Positions 28,157 through 38,607 are shown, counted from the first letter of the stretch. The stretch is 64,000 bases of DNA from Mycetocola zhujimingii (GCF_003065425.1 NZ_CP026949.1:2232001-2296000), one strand, 5' to 3'. Notes: a model not told the origin generated them from the letters alone. Numbers and translations are program-made.

Positions 28157-28340
28157 GGATCCTCGCTTCGTGTAGTCGGGTGGGCACCGTAGAGGCGCCA
28201 AACACGAATCGATCGTAGTTGCCCTCACTGGGAAATACCCAAACGGATGCTGCACGCACGTGATGAAGCGGCTGGAAACCGATCTCCCGCACGAAGGACC
28301 CACCCGACTCTGCTATCTGTCATACTGATGATCTCTCGGG

Positions 28341-28369
28341 TTGCCGCAAGGCTCCCGGGAGCATGCAAT
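28341..28369 (+). promoter_or_regulatory. candidate promoter of the ABC ATPase gene
   Basis: TTGCCG (28341-28346), 17 bp, TGCAAT (28364-28369), about 70 bp before the start of the ABC ATPase. A 12-bp palindrome lies inside the spacer. Confidence 0.4.
28351..28362. promoter_or_regulatory. palindromic candidate operator
   Basis: GCTCCCGGGAGC is a perfect 12-bp palindrome in the spacer of the candidate promoter. It is followed by GCATGC repeats (28361-28378) and a second GGAGCATG. The position would suit a repressor, but the factor is unknown. Confidence 0.4.
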
Positions 28370-28438
28370 GCAGCATGCGGAGCATGAATCCTCACTCGGA
28401 TCGTCCGGCACGTACCTGCCGGTGAAGGAGCAGTACCC

Positions 28439-29542
<1,104 letters not shown>

Positions 29543-29548
29543 CAGCAC

Positions 29549-29588
29549 AGCGCCGGCTGGCGGGTCATCCGACCCGCCAGCCGGCGCT
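29549..29588. terminator. intrinsic terminator after the ABC ATPase
   Basis: A perfect 18-bp stem (AGCGCCGGCTGGCGGGTC and complement) with loop ATCC, followed by ACTGTTTAACC. It lies just before the DUF4032 gene. Confidence 0.85.
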
Positions 29589-29602
29589 ACTGTTTAACCA
29601 CC

Positions 29603-30910
29603 ATGAGCGCGTCACTGAACATCACAGCAGCCACCGTCGATCCCGCCCTGCTCGACCTTCCGTGGGATCTTCCGCTGGAGAGCTGGCCGAGCGACACCAT
29701 CGCGTCGCTGCCCAAGGGGATTTCCCGCCACCTCGTTCGTTTCGCCTACCTGTCCGGTTACGTCGTCGCCGTCAAGGAGACCACCACCGAAATGGCCAGG
29801 GGCGAGTATGACATGCTGCGCAACCTGCAGCGGCTCGACATTCCGTGCGTTGACCCCGTCGCGGTCATTACCGGCCGATCCGAAAGTTCAGGGGCATCCC
29901 TCCCGAGCGTGCTCGTCACCCGGCACCTCAAGTTTTCGCTTCCGTATCGCGCCCTGTTCTCGCAGACGCTCCGCCCGGACACCGCAAACCGTCTTGTCGA
30001 TGCCCTCGCCGTCCTGCTGGTCCGCCTCCACATCGCCGGCTTCTTCTGGGGTGACGTTTCGCTCTCGAACACCCTGTTCCGCCGCGACGCTGGCGCATTC
30101 GCCGCGTACCTCGTCGACGCCGAAACCGGGCAGCTCTACGACGGCGGCCTGTCGAACGGCCAGCGGGAGAACGACCTGGAAATCGCCAGGGTCAACATCG
30201 CCGGCGAGCTGATGGACCTTGAAGCCGGCGGCCGGGTAGACGACGAACTCGACCCGATCAGCGTGTCAGACGGCATCGTCGCCGCGTACCGCTCACTGTG
30301 GCGCGAGCTCACCGGGTCCGAATCCTTCTCCTCAGACGAGCGCTGGCGCATCAGCGAACGGGTCCAGCGCCTGAACTCGCTTGGCTTCGACATCGAGGAA
30401 CTGGCGATTCGAACGGATGAGAACGGGACCACCGTCCGTATCCAGCCGAAGGTTGTCGATGCGGGGCACCACCAGCGCCGGCTCCTCAGGCTCACCGGCC
30501 TCGACGCGGGCGAGAACCAGGCCAGACGCCTGCTCAACGACCTCGACTCATACGCGGCAACACACGGCAAGAGCGACCTCGACGAAGAAATGGTTGCCCA
30601 CGAGTGGGTCAGCCGCGTGTTCGAACCCGTGATCAAGTCGATCCCCCGCGAACTCAGGGGCAAGCTCGAGCCGGCGGAGATCTTCCACCAGCTGCTCGAG
30701 CATCGCTGGTTCATGTCTCAGAACGAAGAGCGGAGCATCCCGCTCGCGGAGGCACTCACCTCGTACATCAACACGGTGCTTCGCCACCGTCGCGACGAGG
30801 CGACGGTGATTGTTCCTGTCACCGAGTCGATCACCCTCCCGATGCAGGCCGTCGGCGCCGACGAGGCTGATGAGGCTGACGCAGAAACGAACTGGCGCGA
30901 CCGGGTCTAA
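29603..30910 (+). CDS. DUF4032 protein with a lipopolysaccharide-kinase-like domain
   Basis: A 435-residue protein. The N-terminal half is kinase-like: Lys in VVAVKETT, then HIAGFFWGDVSLSNTLF, matching the catalytic loop H-x-D-x4-N, and AYLVDAETGQ matching the metal-binding DFG-like step. The C-terminal half contains the conserved DUF4032 domain, with DEEMVAHEWVSRVFEPVIKSIP and FHQLLEHRWFMSQNE. The substrate is unknown. It has no transmembrane helix. The gene ends inside a terminator stem. Confidence 0.85.
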   Translation: MSASLNITAATVDPALLDLPWDLPLESWPSDTIASLPKGISRHLVRFAYLSGYVVAVKETTTEMARGEYDMLRNLQRLDIPCVDPVAVITGRSESSGASLPSVLVTRHLKFSLPYRALFSQTLRPDTANRLVDALAVLLVRLHIAGFFWGDVSLSNTLFRRDAGAFAAYLVDAETGQLYDGGLSNGQRENDLEIARVNIAGELMDLEAGGRVDDELDPISVSDGIVAAYRSLWRELTGSESFSSDERWRISERVQRLNSLGFDIEELAIRTDENGTTVRIQPKVVDAGHHQRRLLRLTGLDAGENQARRLLNDLDSYAATHGKSDLDEEMVAHEWVSRVFEPVIKSIPRELRGKLEPAEIFHQLLEHRWFMSQNEERSIPLAEALTSYINTVLRHRRDEATVIVPVTESITLPMQAVGADEADEADAETNWRDRV

Positions 30911-30929
30911 ACCCCATCGCGCCAGTTCG
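30888..30929. terminator. bidirectional terminator overlapping the DUF4032 3' end
   Basis: CGAACTGGCGCGA and its complement form a 13-bp stem with an inner GGGT-ACCC pairing. It spans the stop codon and separates the DUF4032 gene from convergent rlmB. Confidence 0.75.
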
Positions 30930-30956
30930 TGGTGCCACGTCGTGCTGTTCGGTGAC

Positions 30957-31985
30957 CTACTTCTTCTTCTTCTTCGTCGCTTTCGCCGCCTGGCGAAGCT
31001 TCGAGACCTCGTAGAGAGTCACCGATGCAGCGATACCGGCGTTGAGCGACTCGGTCGCCGAGCTGATCGGGATCGAGACGATGGCGTCGCAGGTGTCGGT
31101 CACGAGGCGGGACAGGCCCTTGCCCTCGCTGCCGACGACGATGACGACGGGCCGGTCAGCGAGTTCAAGACCGGGGAGCTCGGTGTCTCCACCGCCGTCG
31201 AGGCCGATGACAAAGACGCCGGCGGCCTTGAACGCCTTGAGCGTCTGGGTCAGGTTCGGCGCCATCGCCACGGGAGTGCGCGCAGCAGCGCCGGCGCTGG
31301 TCTTCCAGGCGGATGCCGTGAGACCGACGGAACGACGCTGAGGAACGATGACGCCATGGCCGCCGAACGCTGCAGTCGACCTGATGATCGCTCCGAGGTT
31401 CCTTGGGTCGGTGATGCCGTCGAGCGCGACGAAAAGGGGGGTCTGGCCGCGTGAGATGACCGTCTCGAGGAGGTCGTTGGGGTGCGCGTACTCGTACGGC
31501 GGGACCTTGAGCGCGAGGCCCTGGTGCACCGAGTCGAAACCGGCGAGGCGGTCGAGCTCCGGCCGCATGACCTCGAGGATCGGGATGCCACGAGCCGTTG
31601 CGAGCGCGAGGACTTCCTTCACCCTGTCGTCGAATTCGATCCTGGTCGCCATGTAGAGCGCCGTTGCGGGGATCTTCGCCCGGAGTGCTTCGAGCACCGA
31701 GTTACGACCGGTGACGACCTCGAAGTCGTCCGACTGCTTCGGCTTGGGCTTGCGGATTGCCGGGCCGGTCGATGCCGGGCGTCCGCCGCCGGTCTTCGCC
31801 TGGGTCGCTGCGAGGCGGTCCTTCGCGAGCTTGCGCTTGCCCGCTGCGTGGTACGTGCGGTCCTCGGCCTTCGGCGTCGGACCCTTGCCCTCGAGCGAGC
31901 GTCGCCCGAGTCCACCGGTGCCCTTGGCTGGACCCTTCTTGGCCTTGCGGAGCGCCCCGGGGCGGTTCTGCTTACTGGCTGCCAT
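30957..31985 (-). CDS. rlmB: 23S rRNA (guanosine-2'-O)-methyltransferase RlmB (SpoU family)
   Basis: A 342-residue SPOUT methyltransferase. A basic N-terminal extension (Lys/Gly-rich, about 90 residues) precedes an L30e-like domain starting at GRNSVLEAL. The SPOUT knot follows with DPRNLGAIIRSTAAFGGHG, IVVGSEGKGLS and SIPISSATESLNAGIAAS. It methylates G2251 of 23S rRNA. The C-terminus is Lys-rich. Its ATG lies inside the cysS 3' end (14-bp overlap) with GGAG 5 nt upstream, so it is translationally coupled. Confidence 0.95.
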   Translation of the reverse strand: MAASKQNRPGALRKAKKGPAKGTGGLGRRSLEGKGPTPKAEDRTYHAAGKRKLAKDRLAATQAKTGGGRPASTGPAIRKPKPKQSDDFEVVTGRNSVLEALRAKIPATALYMATRIEFDDRVKEVLALATARGIPILEVMRPELDRLAGFDSVHQGLALKVPPYEYAHPNDLLETVISRGQTPLFVALDGITDPRNLGAIIRSTAAFGGHGVIVPQRRSVGLTASAWKTSAGAAARTPVAMAPNLTQTLKAFKAAGVFVIGLDGGGDTELPGLELADRPVVIVVGSEGKGLSRLVTDTCDAIVSIPISSATESLNAGIAASVTLYEVSKLRQAAKATKKKKK

Positions 31986-33393
31986 CAATACTCCAATGTG
32001 CACCCTGTTGGGTGTCTTCAATTGTGATGCCCGCGTGAGCGAGATCGTCACGGATCTGGTCGGCTGCCGCGAAGTCCCGCGAAGCCCTCTTCTGCTGGCG
32101 GCGTTCGAGCAACTGATCGACGAGCGCTGTCAGTGCGGCGTGCACCGACACATCCTGTGTTTTGGACCATTCCGGCGAGAGCGGATTGATTCCGAGGACC
32201 TCTGTCATGGCCAGAACCTGGCCTTGAGCACTCGCAGCGAGCGCGAGGTCTTCCCCGTCCAGCCAGGAGTTCCCCTGCCTTATTGTGTCATGTAATACGG
32301 CGAGTGCCTGCGGGACCGACAAATCGTCGTTCATCGCATCCGCGAACGCTTCCGGAATCTCGACAACTCCGGTGCCGGCGAACCGGGTTCCGACGAGCCT
32401 GCGGCCCACCCGTTCGAGGAAGCTCTCGATCCGATCGAGCGCAGCTTCCGCCTCGGTCAGTGCGCCGTCGTGGAAGTCGATCGTCGACCGGTAGTGGGCC
32501 TGGCCGAGGTAATACCGCACAACGATGGGCCGTGCGGCCCCGAGGAGATCTGCCGCGTAGACGGAGTTGCCGAGAGACTTGGACATCTTTTGCCCGTTGA
32601 TGTGGACCAGGCCGTTGTGGACCCAGTAGTTGGCGAAGTCGTGGCCGGCGGCCGTCGACTGGGCCAGTTCGTTCTCATGGTGCGGGAAGCGCAGGTCGAG
32701 TCCACCACCGTGGATGTCGAAGTTGGTGCCGAGGTAGCGCGAGGCCATGGCTGAGCACTCGATGTGCCAGCCCGGCCGCCCGTCGCCCCACGGGCTCGGC
32801 CAGGTCGCGGACGCCGGCTCATCGGCCTTGTGCCCCTTCCAGAGTGCGAAGTCGCGCGGATCCTTCTTGCCCCGCGGGTCGGCATCCGCCGCGGCTTCCA
32901 TACTGTCGATCGACTGGCGGGTCAGCGCACCGTACGCCGGCCAGCTCCGAACGTCGAAGTAGACGTCGCCCGAGCCATCGTCAGCGGGGTACGCGTGGCC
33001 GGACTCGATGAGCGTCGCAATGAGCCGGTGCATTTCCTGGACGCTCGCCGTTGCTCGCGGTTCGTACGTCGGCGCCTGGATGCCGAGGGCGCGGTACCCC
33101 GCGGTGAATTCCAGTTCCATCCGGTAGGCGAGCGCCCACCATTCCTCCGTCGAGGTCGCGTTGGCGAGCACCTTGTCATCGATGTCCGTGACGTTACGGA
33201 CGAGCGTGACGTCGAATCCCGAGTAGTTGAGCCAGCGTCGGAGCTGGTCATAGACGAGCGCAGACCGCAGGTGTCCAATGTGCGGCGACGATTGCACCGT
33301 CGGCCCGCACACGTACATTCCCACAGCGCCTGGGACGATCGGGACGAAGTCGCGGAGGGCCTGTGCCCGGGAATCGTAGAGTTGAAATGCCAC
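31972..33393 (-). CDS. cysS: cysteinyl-tRNA synthetase
   Basis: A 473-residue class I synthetase. Zinc-binding Cys29 is followed by HIGH at residues 38-41, and the second catalytic motif KMSKS is near 267-271. The [11 protein letters not shown] zinc region is present. It charges tRNA-Cys. It is distinct from the MshC ligase, which lacks the C-terminal anticodon-binding extension seen here ([20 protein letters not shown]). It starts 3 bp after the ispDF stop. Confidence 0.96.
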   Translation of the reverse strand: MAFQLYDSRAQALRDFVPIVPGAVGMYVCGPTVQSSPHIGHLRSALVYDQLRRWLNYSGFDVTLVRNVTDIDDKVLANATSTEEWWALAYRMELEFTAGYRALGIQAPTYEPRATASVQEMHRLIATLIESGHAYPADDGSGDVYFDVRSWPAYGALTRQSIDSMEAAADADPRGKKDPRDFALWKGHKADEPASATWPSPWGDGRPGWHIECSAMASRYLGTNFDIHGGGLDLRFPHHENELAQSTAAGHDFANYWVHNGLVHINGQKMSKSLGNSVYAADLLGAARPIVVRYYLGQAHYRSTIDFHDGALTEAEAALDRIESFLERVGRRLVGTRFAGTGVVEIPEAFADAMNDDLSVPQALAVLHDTIRQGNSWLDGEDLALAASAQGQVLAMTEVLGINPLSPEWSKTQDVSVHAALTALVDQLLERRQQKRASRDFAAADQIRDDLAHAGITIEDTQQGAHWSIDGSQ

Positions 33394-33396
33394 GGC

Positions 33397-34605
33397 TTAA
33401 GAGTACTGGCGGGAAACGATAGCCGTTGCAATCGCGCAGATACCCTCGCCCCGTCCGGTGAATCCCAGTCCGTCGGTCGTGGTCGCCGAAACACTGACCG
33501 GAGCGGACAGGATGCCGGTGAGCAGCCGCTCTGCCTCCCTGCGGCGCGGCGAGAAACGGGGACTGTTGCCGATGATCTGCACCGAGACGTTCGAGATGGC
33601 GAATCCCGCTTCCGTCAGCTTCTGCGCGGTCGCCCGGAGGAAGACGTCGCCGTGCGCGCCCGCGAACTCCGGGTCGGAGGTACCGAACACCGAGCCGATG
33701 TCGCCGAGACCGGCCGCGGAAAGGAGCGCGTCGGTGATGGCGTGGCACACGGGGTCACCGTCACTGTGCCCTGACAGCCCCCGCTCCCCCGGCCAGTGGA
33801 GCCCGGCGAGCCACAATTCGGCGGCGTCGTCGAACGCGTGCACGTCTGTGCCGATGCCGGTGCGAAGTCCCGTGCTGCCCGCTGACGATTCGAGTGCTTC
33901 CGCCCTGCGGAGATCCCAGGGAGTGGTGATCTTGAACGACAACTGGTCGCCCTCGACGATCGACACGGTATTCCCGGCGGCGGCGAACAGGGCAGCGTCA
34001 TCGGTGTGCTCCCGCTCGGCGTCAGCGTACGCCGCCGCGAGAGCGGCTCGGGGAAACGCCTGCGGGGTCTGGACGGCGCGCAATTCAGCCCGGTCGACCG
34101 TCTCGACAACGACCTCGTCGTCGTCGACGCGCTTGATGGTATCCGTGACCGGGACTCCCGGCACGATGCCCGCCGCGGTCTGCGCCACTCCGGTGACGAC
34201 AGCGTCGAACACGCTTGTTGGTGTGAGAGCCCGCGCTGCGTCGTGCACCAGCACGATCCGTACCGAGTCACCGAGAGCATCGAGGCCGCGGGCCACTGAC
34301 TGCTGCCGCGTGGCTCCTCCGGCCACAACGCTCGCGTACTGAGCGGCAGGGCCGGCAGCATCCGTCACGATCGACCGCGCTTCGTCGACCAGCTCGGCGG
34401 GAGCGACGACAACGACCTGGGCCTCGCGCTGCATGCTGAAGATCGGGTCGAGTGAGCGCGCCAGTATGGTCCGGCTGCCGAGCGGGGCGAAAGCTTTAGG
34501 GCGGGCAGCGCCCAGCCTCGTGCCGCTGCCTGCCGCGACCACGATGACACCAACGATCGGCGACCGGTCACGGCCGACCTTCGGACTCGACGCGTTCGAA
34601 CTCAT
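33397..34605 (-). CDS. ispDF: bifunctional IspD-IspF enzyme of the MEP isoprenoid pathway
   Basis: A 402-residue fusion. The N-terminal IspD (VVAAGSGTRLGAARPKAF, DAARALTPTSV) makes CDP-methylerythritol. The C-terminal IspF (GIGTDVHAF, LSGHSDGDPVCHAI, FGTSDPEFAGA) makes the cyclodiphosphate. In most bacteria these are separate genes; the fusion is also known in several actinobacteria. The start ATG 34605 follows TACGCT by 8 nt without a Shine-Dalgarno. It lies in the carD-ispDF-cysS-rlmB block. Confidence 0.93.
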   Translation of the reverse strand: MSSNASSPKVGRDRSPIVGVIVVAAGSGTRLGAARPKAFAPLGSRTILARSLDPIFSMQREAQVVVVAPAELVDEARSIVTDAAGPAAQYASVVAGGATRQQSVARGLDALGDSVRIVLVHDAARALTPTSVFDAVVTGVAQTAAGIVPGVPVTDTIKRVDDDEVVVETVDRAELRAVQTPQAFPRAALAAAYADAEREHTDDAALFAAAGNTVSIVEGDQLSFKITTPWDLRRAEALESSAGSTGLRTGIGTDVHAFDDAAELWLAGLHWPGERGLSGHSDGDPVCHAITDALLSAAGLGDIGSVFGTSDPEFAGAHGDVFLRATAQKLTEAGFAISNVSVQIIGNSPRFSPRRREAERLLTGILSAPVSVSATTTDGLGFTGRGEGICAIATAIVSRQYS

Positions 34606-34675
34606 AGTGTTCGAGCGTAGAGCACCTGCCGACCGTCCGCTCGGGGCGGGGCTGGTGAAACCGGCGCCCTGCGGC

Positions 34676-35158
34676 TCAGGAGGCCAGGACCTCGTCGAGA
34701 ACCGTCGACGCGCTGTCTTCGTCGGTCTTTTCGGCGAGGGCAAGTTCGGAGATGAGGATCTGCCGCGCCTTCGCGAGCATCCGCTTCTCCCCCGCGCTCA
34801 GGCCGCGATCCTGATCACGGCGCCACAGGTCGCGAACCACCTCGCTGACCTTGATCACGTCGCCGGATGCCAGCTTTTCGAGGTTCGCCTTGTACCGGCG
34901 CGACCAGTTGGTCGGTTCCTCGGTGAACGGGGCACGCAACACGTCGAAGACGCGCTCGAGACCCTCCTGGCCGATGACGTCGCGGACACCGACGAGGTCG
35001 ACGTTCTCCGCGGGAACCTCGATGACGAGGTCACCCTGGGTGACACGGAGCTTGAGGTAGAGCTTCTCTTCGCCCTTCACCATCCGGGTCTTCACTTCGG
35101 CGATCGTCGCCGCTCCATGGTGGGGATATACGACAGTTTCGCCGACCTCAAAAAGCAT
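34676..35158 (-). CDS. carD: CarD-family RNA polymerase-binding transcription factor
   Basis: A 160-residue protein. The N-terminal RNAP-interacting Tudor-like domain starts [19 protein letters not shown]. The C-terminal helical DNA-binding domain contains [18 protein letters not shown] and the Trp-containing [15 protein letters not shown]. It binds RNA polymerase beta and stabilises the open complex at rRNA and other promoters. It is placed just upstream of ispDF as in mycobacteria. TAAACT at 35185-35190 on the minus strand is a possible -10. Confidence 0.95.
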   Translation of the reverse strand: MLFEVGETVVYPHHGAATIAEVKTRMVKGEEKLYLKLRVTQGDLVIEVPAENVDLVGVRDVIGQEGLERVFDVLRAPFTEEPTNWSRRYKANLEKLASGDVIKVSEVVRDLWRRDQDRGLSAGEKRMLAKARQILISELALAEKTDEDSASTVLDEVLAS

Positions 35159-35322
35159 GAATGCCCGTCCCTTCAGCGCCGATCAGTTTATCACAGCGGC
35201 TATGCACTATGCTTCGCTCCCGACCGTGCCCGAGCCGGTCGGGCGGCTACGCTAAACTCAAGAAGTACCCCCGCACGCGAGCGCTTTCGCCCGCCTGCCC
35301 TGAAGTTTTTCCTGGAGGACCT

Positions 35323-35796
35323 GTGAAGGCGCGATTGATCGCATCCGTAGCGTTGGCGGCAACAGTCGTGTTCGGCACGACCGGGTGCAACCTGGTCTCC
35401 CCCCAGTCGACGACCAAGGAATACGACCCGAGCGACGGCGTCAGCGTCAATGTCGGCGACCTCCGACTTCGCAACCTCATCGTCCTGACGGACGACGGCA
35501 TCGACGGCAACCTCATCGTCACCGTGGTGAACACCGGCGGGCCTCACTCGCTGTCGCTGCAGTACGGCGAGGACGACACGACGGTCAGTACCATCGTCGA
35601 CGGCAACGTCAGCACGGTGTTCGGCGGAGAGAGCGCGCCGCTCGTCCTCCCGGACATCGACGCAGAGCCCGGTTCGTTCATGCCGATGTTCGTGCAGTAC
35701 GGCAACGAAACGGGCAAGGAAGTCCTCGTGCCAGTGCTCGACGGCACGATCGCCCCATACGACGAGTTCATCACCGAGGCATCGACCGACGAGTAA
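35323..35796 (+). CDS. putative lipoprotein
   Basis: A 157-residue exported protein. The signal peptide ends in a weak lipobox FGTTGC (Cys22). The mature part is acidic and beta-rich (LRLRNLIVLTDDGIDGNLIV, VLPDIDAEPGSF), suggesting an immunoglobulin-like or DUF4352-like fold, but I cannot name a family. Start GTG 35323 with TGGAGG 5 nt upstream. TACGCT at 35247-35252 may be its -10. It is convergent with regX3 with only 9 bp between. Confidence 0.8.
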   Translation: MKARLIASVALAATVVFGTTGCNLVSPQSTTKEYDPSDGVSVNVGDLRLRNLIVLTDDGIDGNLIVTVVNTGGPHSLSLQYGEDDTTVSTIVDGNVSTVFGGESAPLVLPDIDAEPGSFMPMFVQYGNETGKEVLVPVLDGTIAPYDEFITEASTDE

Positions 35797-35805
35797 CCCG
35801 GGCGC

Positions 35806-36489
35806 CTAAGCCTCGAAGCGGTACCCGAGGCCGCGCACGGTCAGGAGCATCCTCGGCTCTGACGGGCTCTCTTCGATGCGCGACCTGATCCGCTTGATGT
35901 GAACGTCGAGCGTCTTCGTGTCTCCGACGTAGTCGCTGCCCCAGACGCGATCGATGAGCTGACCGCGCGTGAGTACCCTGCCCGCATTCCTGAGCAGCAG
36001 CTCGAGGAGTTCGAATTCCTTGAGTGGCATGGCGGTCTCGGTCCCCCTGACCTCGACGGTGTGGCGCTCGACGTCCATCCTCACCGAGCCCGCTTCGAGG
36101 ACGGCTTCATCGACCCCGGCGTCCTCGGTCACTCTGCGACGCGTGACCGCGCGGATCCGGGCGAGCAGCTCGCGGCTCGAGTACGGTTTGGTGACGTAGT
36201 CGTCCGCTCCGAGCTCGAGCCCGACCACGATGTCCACTTCCGAATCCTTCGCGGTGAGCATGATGATGGGCGTCTGTGACACCGCCCGGATTTGCCGGCA
36301 GACCTCGGTCCCGGGAATCCCCGGAAGCATGAGGTCGAGGAGGACGAGATCCGGTGCTGTTTCGTGGAACGCCCTGACGGCGGCATGGCCGTCAGCAGCG
36401 ACCGCCACGTCGTATCCCTCACGTTCCAGCAGGTACGTCAGCGGTTCGCTGAGCGCCTCTTCGTCTTCAACGAGCAGGATGCGTGTCAT
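35806..36489 (-). CDS. regX3: response regulator RegX3 (phosphate starvation)
   Basis: A 227-residue OmpR-family regulator. The acidic pocket VEDEE, phospho-acceptor Asp in LVLLDLMLPGIPG and Lys in DYVTKPYSSREL are present. The winged helix contains MPLKEFELLELLLRNAGRVL and HIKRIRSRIEE. Strong similarity to the RegX3/PhoP of actinobacteria, together with the overlapping senX3 and divergent phoU, fixes the identity. When phosphate is low it activates genes through direct-repeat PHO boxes. Its ATG overlaps senX3 by 23 bp. Confidence 0.94.
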   Translation of the reverse strand: MTRILLVEDEEALSEPLTYLLEREGYDVAVAADGHAAVRAFHETAPDLVLLDLMLPGIPGTEVCRQIRAVSQTPIIMLTAKDSEVDIVVGLELGADDYVTKPYSSRELLARIRAVTRRRVTEDAGVDEAVLEAGSVRMDVERHTVEVRGTETAMPLKEFELLELLLRNAGRVLTRGQLIDRVWGSDYVGDTKTLDVHIKRIRSRIEESPSEPRMLLTVRGLGYRFEA

Positions 36490-37684
36490 GCGGCGTGTCC
36501 TTACTGTGGGAACCGGCGGGTCCTGATGTGCCCGTTATCGGAATCGATTCGGTGGCAGGTGTCCTGGCCGCCTCCGGCAAGCGGATGGTGAACGTGGAGC
36601 CGCGACCGAGCTTCGACCACACCCGGACTTCACCCCCGTGGTTCTGCACCGCGTGCTTCACGATGGACAGGCCGAGACCAGTACCGCCCGTGTTGCGCGA
36701 CCTGGCCTGGTCGACGCGGAAGAATCGCTCAAAAACACGGTCGCGATCTTCCTCGGGGATGCCCACCCCCTGGTCGGTCACGGCGATGGAGACGACGCCC
36801 GCGGTGCGGTTCACCCCGACACCCACCCGGCCCCCTGGCGGCGAATAGTTGATCGCGTTCGAGATCAGGTTCTGCACGGCGACCACGAGGAGTGCTTCGT
36901 CGCCGTACACCTGGACGCGCTTGTCTCCGCCGGCGGAGAGTGTCACGCCCATCGCCTCGGCGGCAACGCGGCTCTGGTCGACAGCCTGCGCAACGACGCT
37001 GTCGATGTCGAGCAGTTCAGGCGAAGCAAGAGCATCAGCCGCCTGCAGCCGTGACAGGTCGATGATCTCGCGGGTGATGCGAGCGAGCCTCTCGGCTTCG
37101 GTGCTCAGTCGGGCGGCGAATTTCCTGACCTGCGCCGGATCATCCGCGGCCGGTTCGAGCGCTTCGGCGAGGAGGCTGACCGCGCCAATCGGCGTCTTGA
37201 GCTCGTGTGAAATATTGGCGATGAAGTCACGCCGCACCTCATCAAGCCTCTGCGCCTCGGTGTGATCCTGCGCGAGCAGGAGCACAAAGCGCGTGCCCAG
37301 CCGGGCACAGCGAACGTTGAGGCGCAGGCTCGTACCGCCGAACGGTCCCCTGCTGATGTCAAAGTCCCGGGTAACCGGGTCACCGTTGTCGCGGACCTCG
37401 TTCGCGAGCTGCCTGAGCTCGTCGTTCACGAGCAGTCCGTCGCGGACCAGTCCGAGCGCGAGCGCGCCCGGCGATGCCTTGACCACGTTGCCGGACGGAT
37501 CGACCACGATTCCCGCGCTCTCCAGGGCCTCGAGCACCTGGGAGACACCATCGGGAACGCGGGGCGTCACAACGCTCGCAACGCGCTGGCCGCGTCTCGC
37601 GGCGACGGAGAGCACGAGGGTGAATCCGGCACCGACGATCAGACCGAGTGCCAGTGCCGCGAGCACCAACCAGGCGGAGTACAT
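36467..37684 (-). CDS. senX3: sensor histidine kinase SenX3
   Basis: A 405-residue kinase. One or two tightly spaced N-terminal transmembrane segments (residues about 4-29) precede a PAS-like domain (ALESAGIVVDPSGNVV). HisKA has the phospho-acceptor in FIANISHELKTPIGAV and the ATPase has the N box ALLVVAVQNLISNAINYSPP and G2 GGTGLGLSIV. The very short extracellular loop fits SenX3/PhoR sensors that read PstB/PhoU rather than an external ligand. It is divergent from phoU with a PHO-box-like site between. Confidence 0.94.
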   Translation of the reverse strand: MYSAWLVLAALALGLIVGAGFTLVLSVAARRGQRVASVVTPRVPDGVSQVLEALESAGIVVDPSGNVVKASPGALALGLVRDGLLVNDELRQLANEVRDNGDPVTRDFDISRGPFGGTSLRLNVRCARLGTRFVLLLAQDHTEAQRLDEVRRDFIANISHELKTPIGAVSLLAEALEPAADDPAQVRKFAARLSTEAERLARITREIIDLSRLQAADALASPELLDIDSVVAQAVDQSRVAAEAMGVTLSAGGDKRVQVYGDEALLVVAVQNLISNAINYSPPGGRVGVGVNRTAGVVSIAVTDQGVGIPEEDRDRVFERFFRVDQARSRNTGGTGLGLSIVKHAVQNHGGEVRVWSKLGRGSTFTIRLPEAARTPATESIPITGTSGPAGSHSKDTPHDTHPAR

Positions 37685-37755
37685 AGGACTAGATTAGATG
37701 CACCACACCAGCCCACTTGCCGCCGGCGCCGCTCGATCAGGGGATTTTGACGAGC

Positions 37756-37788
37756 GTTCAACTGAGTGCCCCCAACTGTTAACCTGCG
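37756..37788 (+). promoter_or_regulatory. PHO-box-like direct repeats in the senX3-phoU intergenic region
   Basis: GTTCAACTGAG (37756-37766) and GTTAACCTGCG (37778-37788) lie exactly 22 bp apart, that is two 11-bp units with a degenerate middle unit. This is the direct-repeat layout of actinobacterial PHO boxes. It suggests RegX3 autoregulation of both divergent genes. Confidence 0.5.
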
Positions 37789-37882
37789 CGAGGCAAGGTT
37801 GCATCCGGGCGCCGTGGCATCCCTGCGTTGATCTATGACGAACCATGACCCGAACGACGCACCTGAACTGAACGGAGAGCAC

Positions 37883-38542
37883 ATGCGCGATGTATTCCAA
37901 CAGGAACTGGCCGAGGTCCAGGAACGGCTGATCGCCATTTCGGAACTCGTCGTCATTTCCATCGAGAATGCGGTGCGCGCCTTCAACGAATCCGACGTGA
38001 GCGTCGCCGAAGAGGTGATCGAGAACGATGTGCGCATCGACGAGCTCACTGTCACCCTCGATGAACTCGCCATCAACATCCTCGCGAGGCAGCAGCCCGT
38101 CGCGAGGGATCTCCGCATCGTGGTCAGCGCACTTCGGATCAGCTCCTCGCTGGAGCGGATGGGCGACATGGCCGAGCACATGGCCCAGCTGGCGCGGTAC
38201 CGCTTCCCCGAACGCGCGGTTCCCAAGGGACTCCGCTCGACCTTCGCCGAGATGGGCAGACTCGACGTCGAGATCGCCAGGAAGCTCACGGAACTTCTCC
38301 GGACCCAGGACGTTCGGCTCGCCGAGGAGATCCGCAACGAGGACGACAAGATCGACGATCTGCACGTGAGCGTCTTCGACAAGGTTCTCGGAGAGACCTG
38401 GAAGGGCAAACCGCTCGCGACCGTCGACGCTACGCTGGCGTCGCGGTACCACGAGCGGTTCGCGGACCACGCGGTCTCCATCGCCAAGAAGGTCCAGTAC
38501 CTCGCGACCGGTGAGTGGATTCCGGATCCCGACCTGCGCTGA
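37883..38542 (+). CDS. phoU: phosphate transport system regulator PhoU
   Basis: A 219-residue PhoU with two three-helix repeats, each holding E/DxxxD metal sites (VIENDVRIDELTVTL and RNEDDKIDDLHVSV). It links the Pst transporter and SenX3 to keep the system off when phosphate is plentiful. The ATG at 37883 (MRDVFQQELAEV) is chosen over 37835 because GGAGAG lies 4 nt upstream and PhoU proteins normally begin there. Confidence 0.93.
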   Translation: MRDVFQQELAEVQERLIAISELVVISIENAVRAFNESDVSVAEEVIENDVRIDELTVTLDELAINILARQQPVARDLRIVVSALRISSSLERMGDMAEHMAQLARYRFPERAVPKGLRSTFAEMGRLDVEIARKLTELLRTQDVRLAEEIRNEDDKIDDLHVSVFDKVLGETWKGKPLATVDATLASRYHERFADHAVSIAKKVQYLATGEWIPDPDLR

Positions 38543-38563
38543 GCGCCACGACAGCGCAACGAC

Positions 38564-38607
38564 AAAGGCTGCGCATCACTCTCGGGGGAGAGTGATGCGC
38601 AGCCTTT
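38564..38607. terminator. bidirectional intrinsic terminator
   Basis: A perfect 20-bp stem with loop GGGG and A/T tracts at both ends lies between the convergent phoU and gpmA. Confidence 0.92.

Noticed and set aside
35806-38542. Treating 35.8-38.5 kb as a defence or accessory island
   Set aside because: All genes are core phosphate-signalling genes (regX3, senX3, phoU) with normal composition and expected order.
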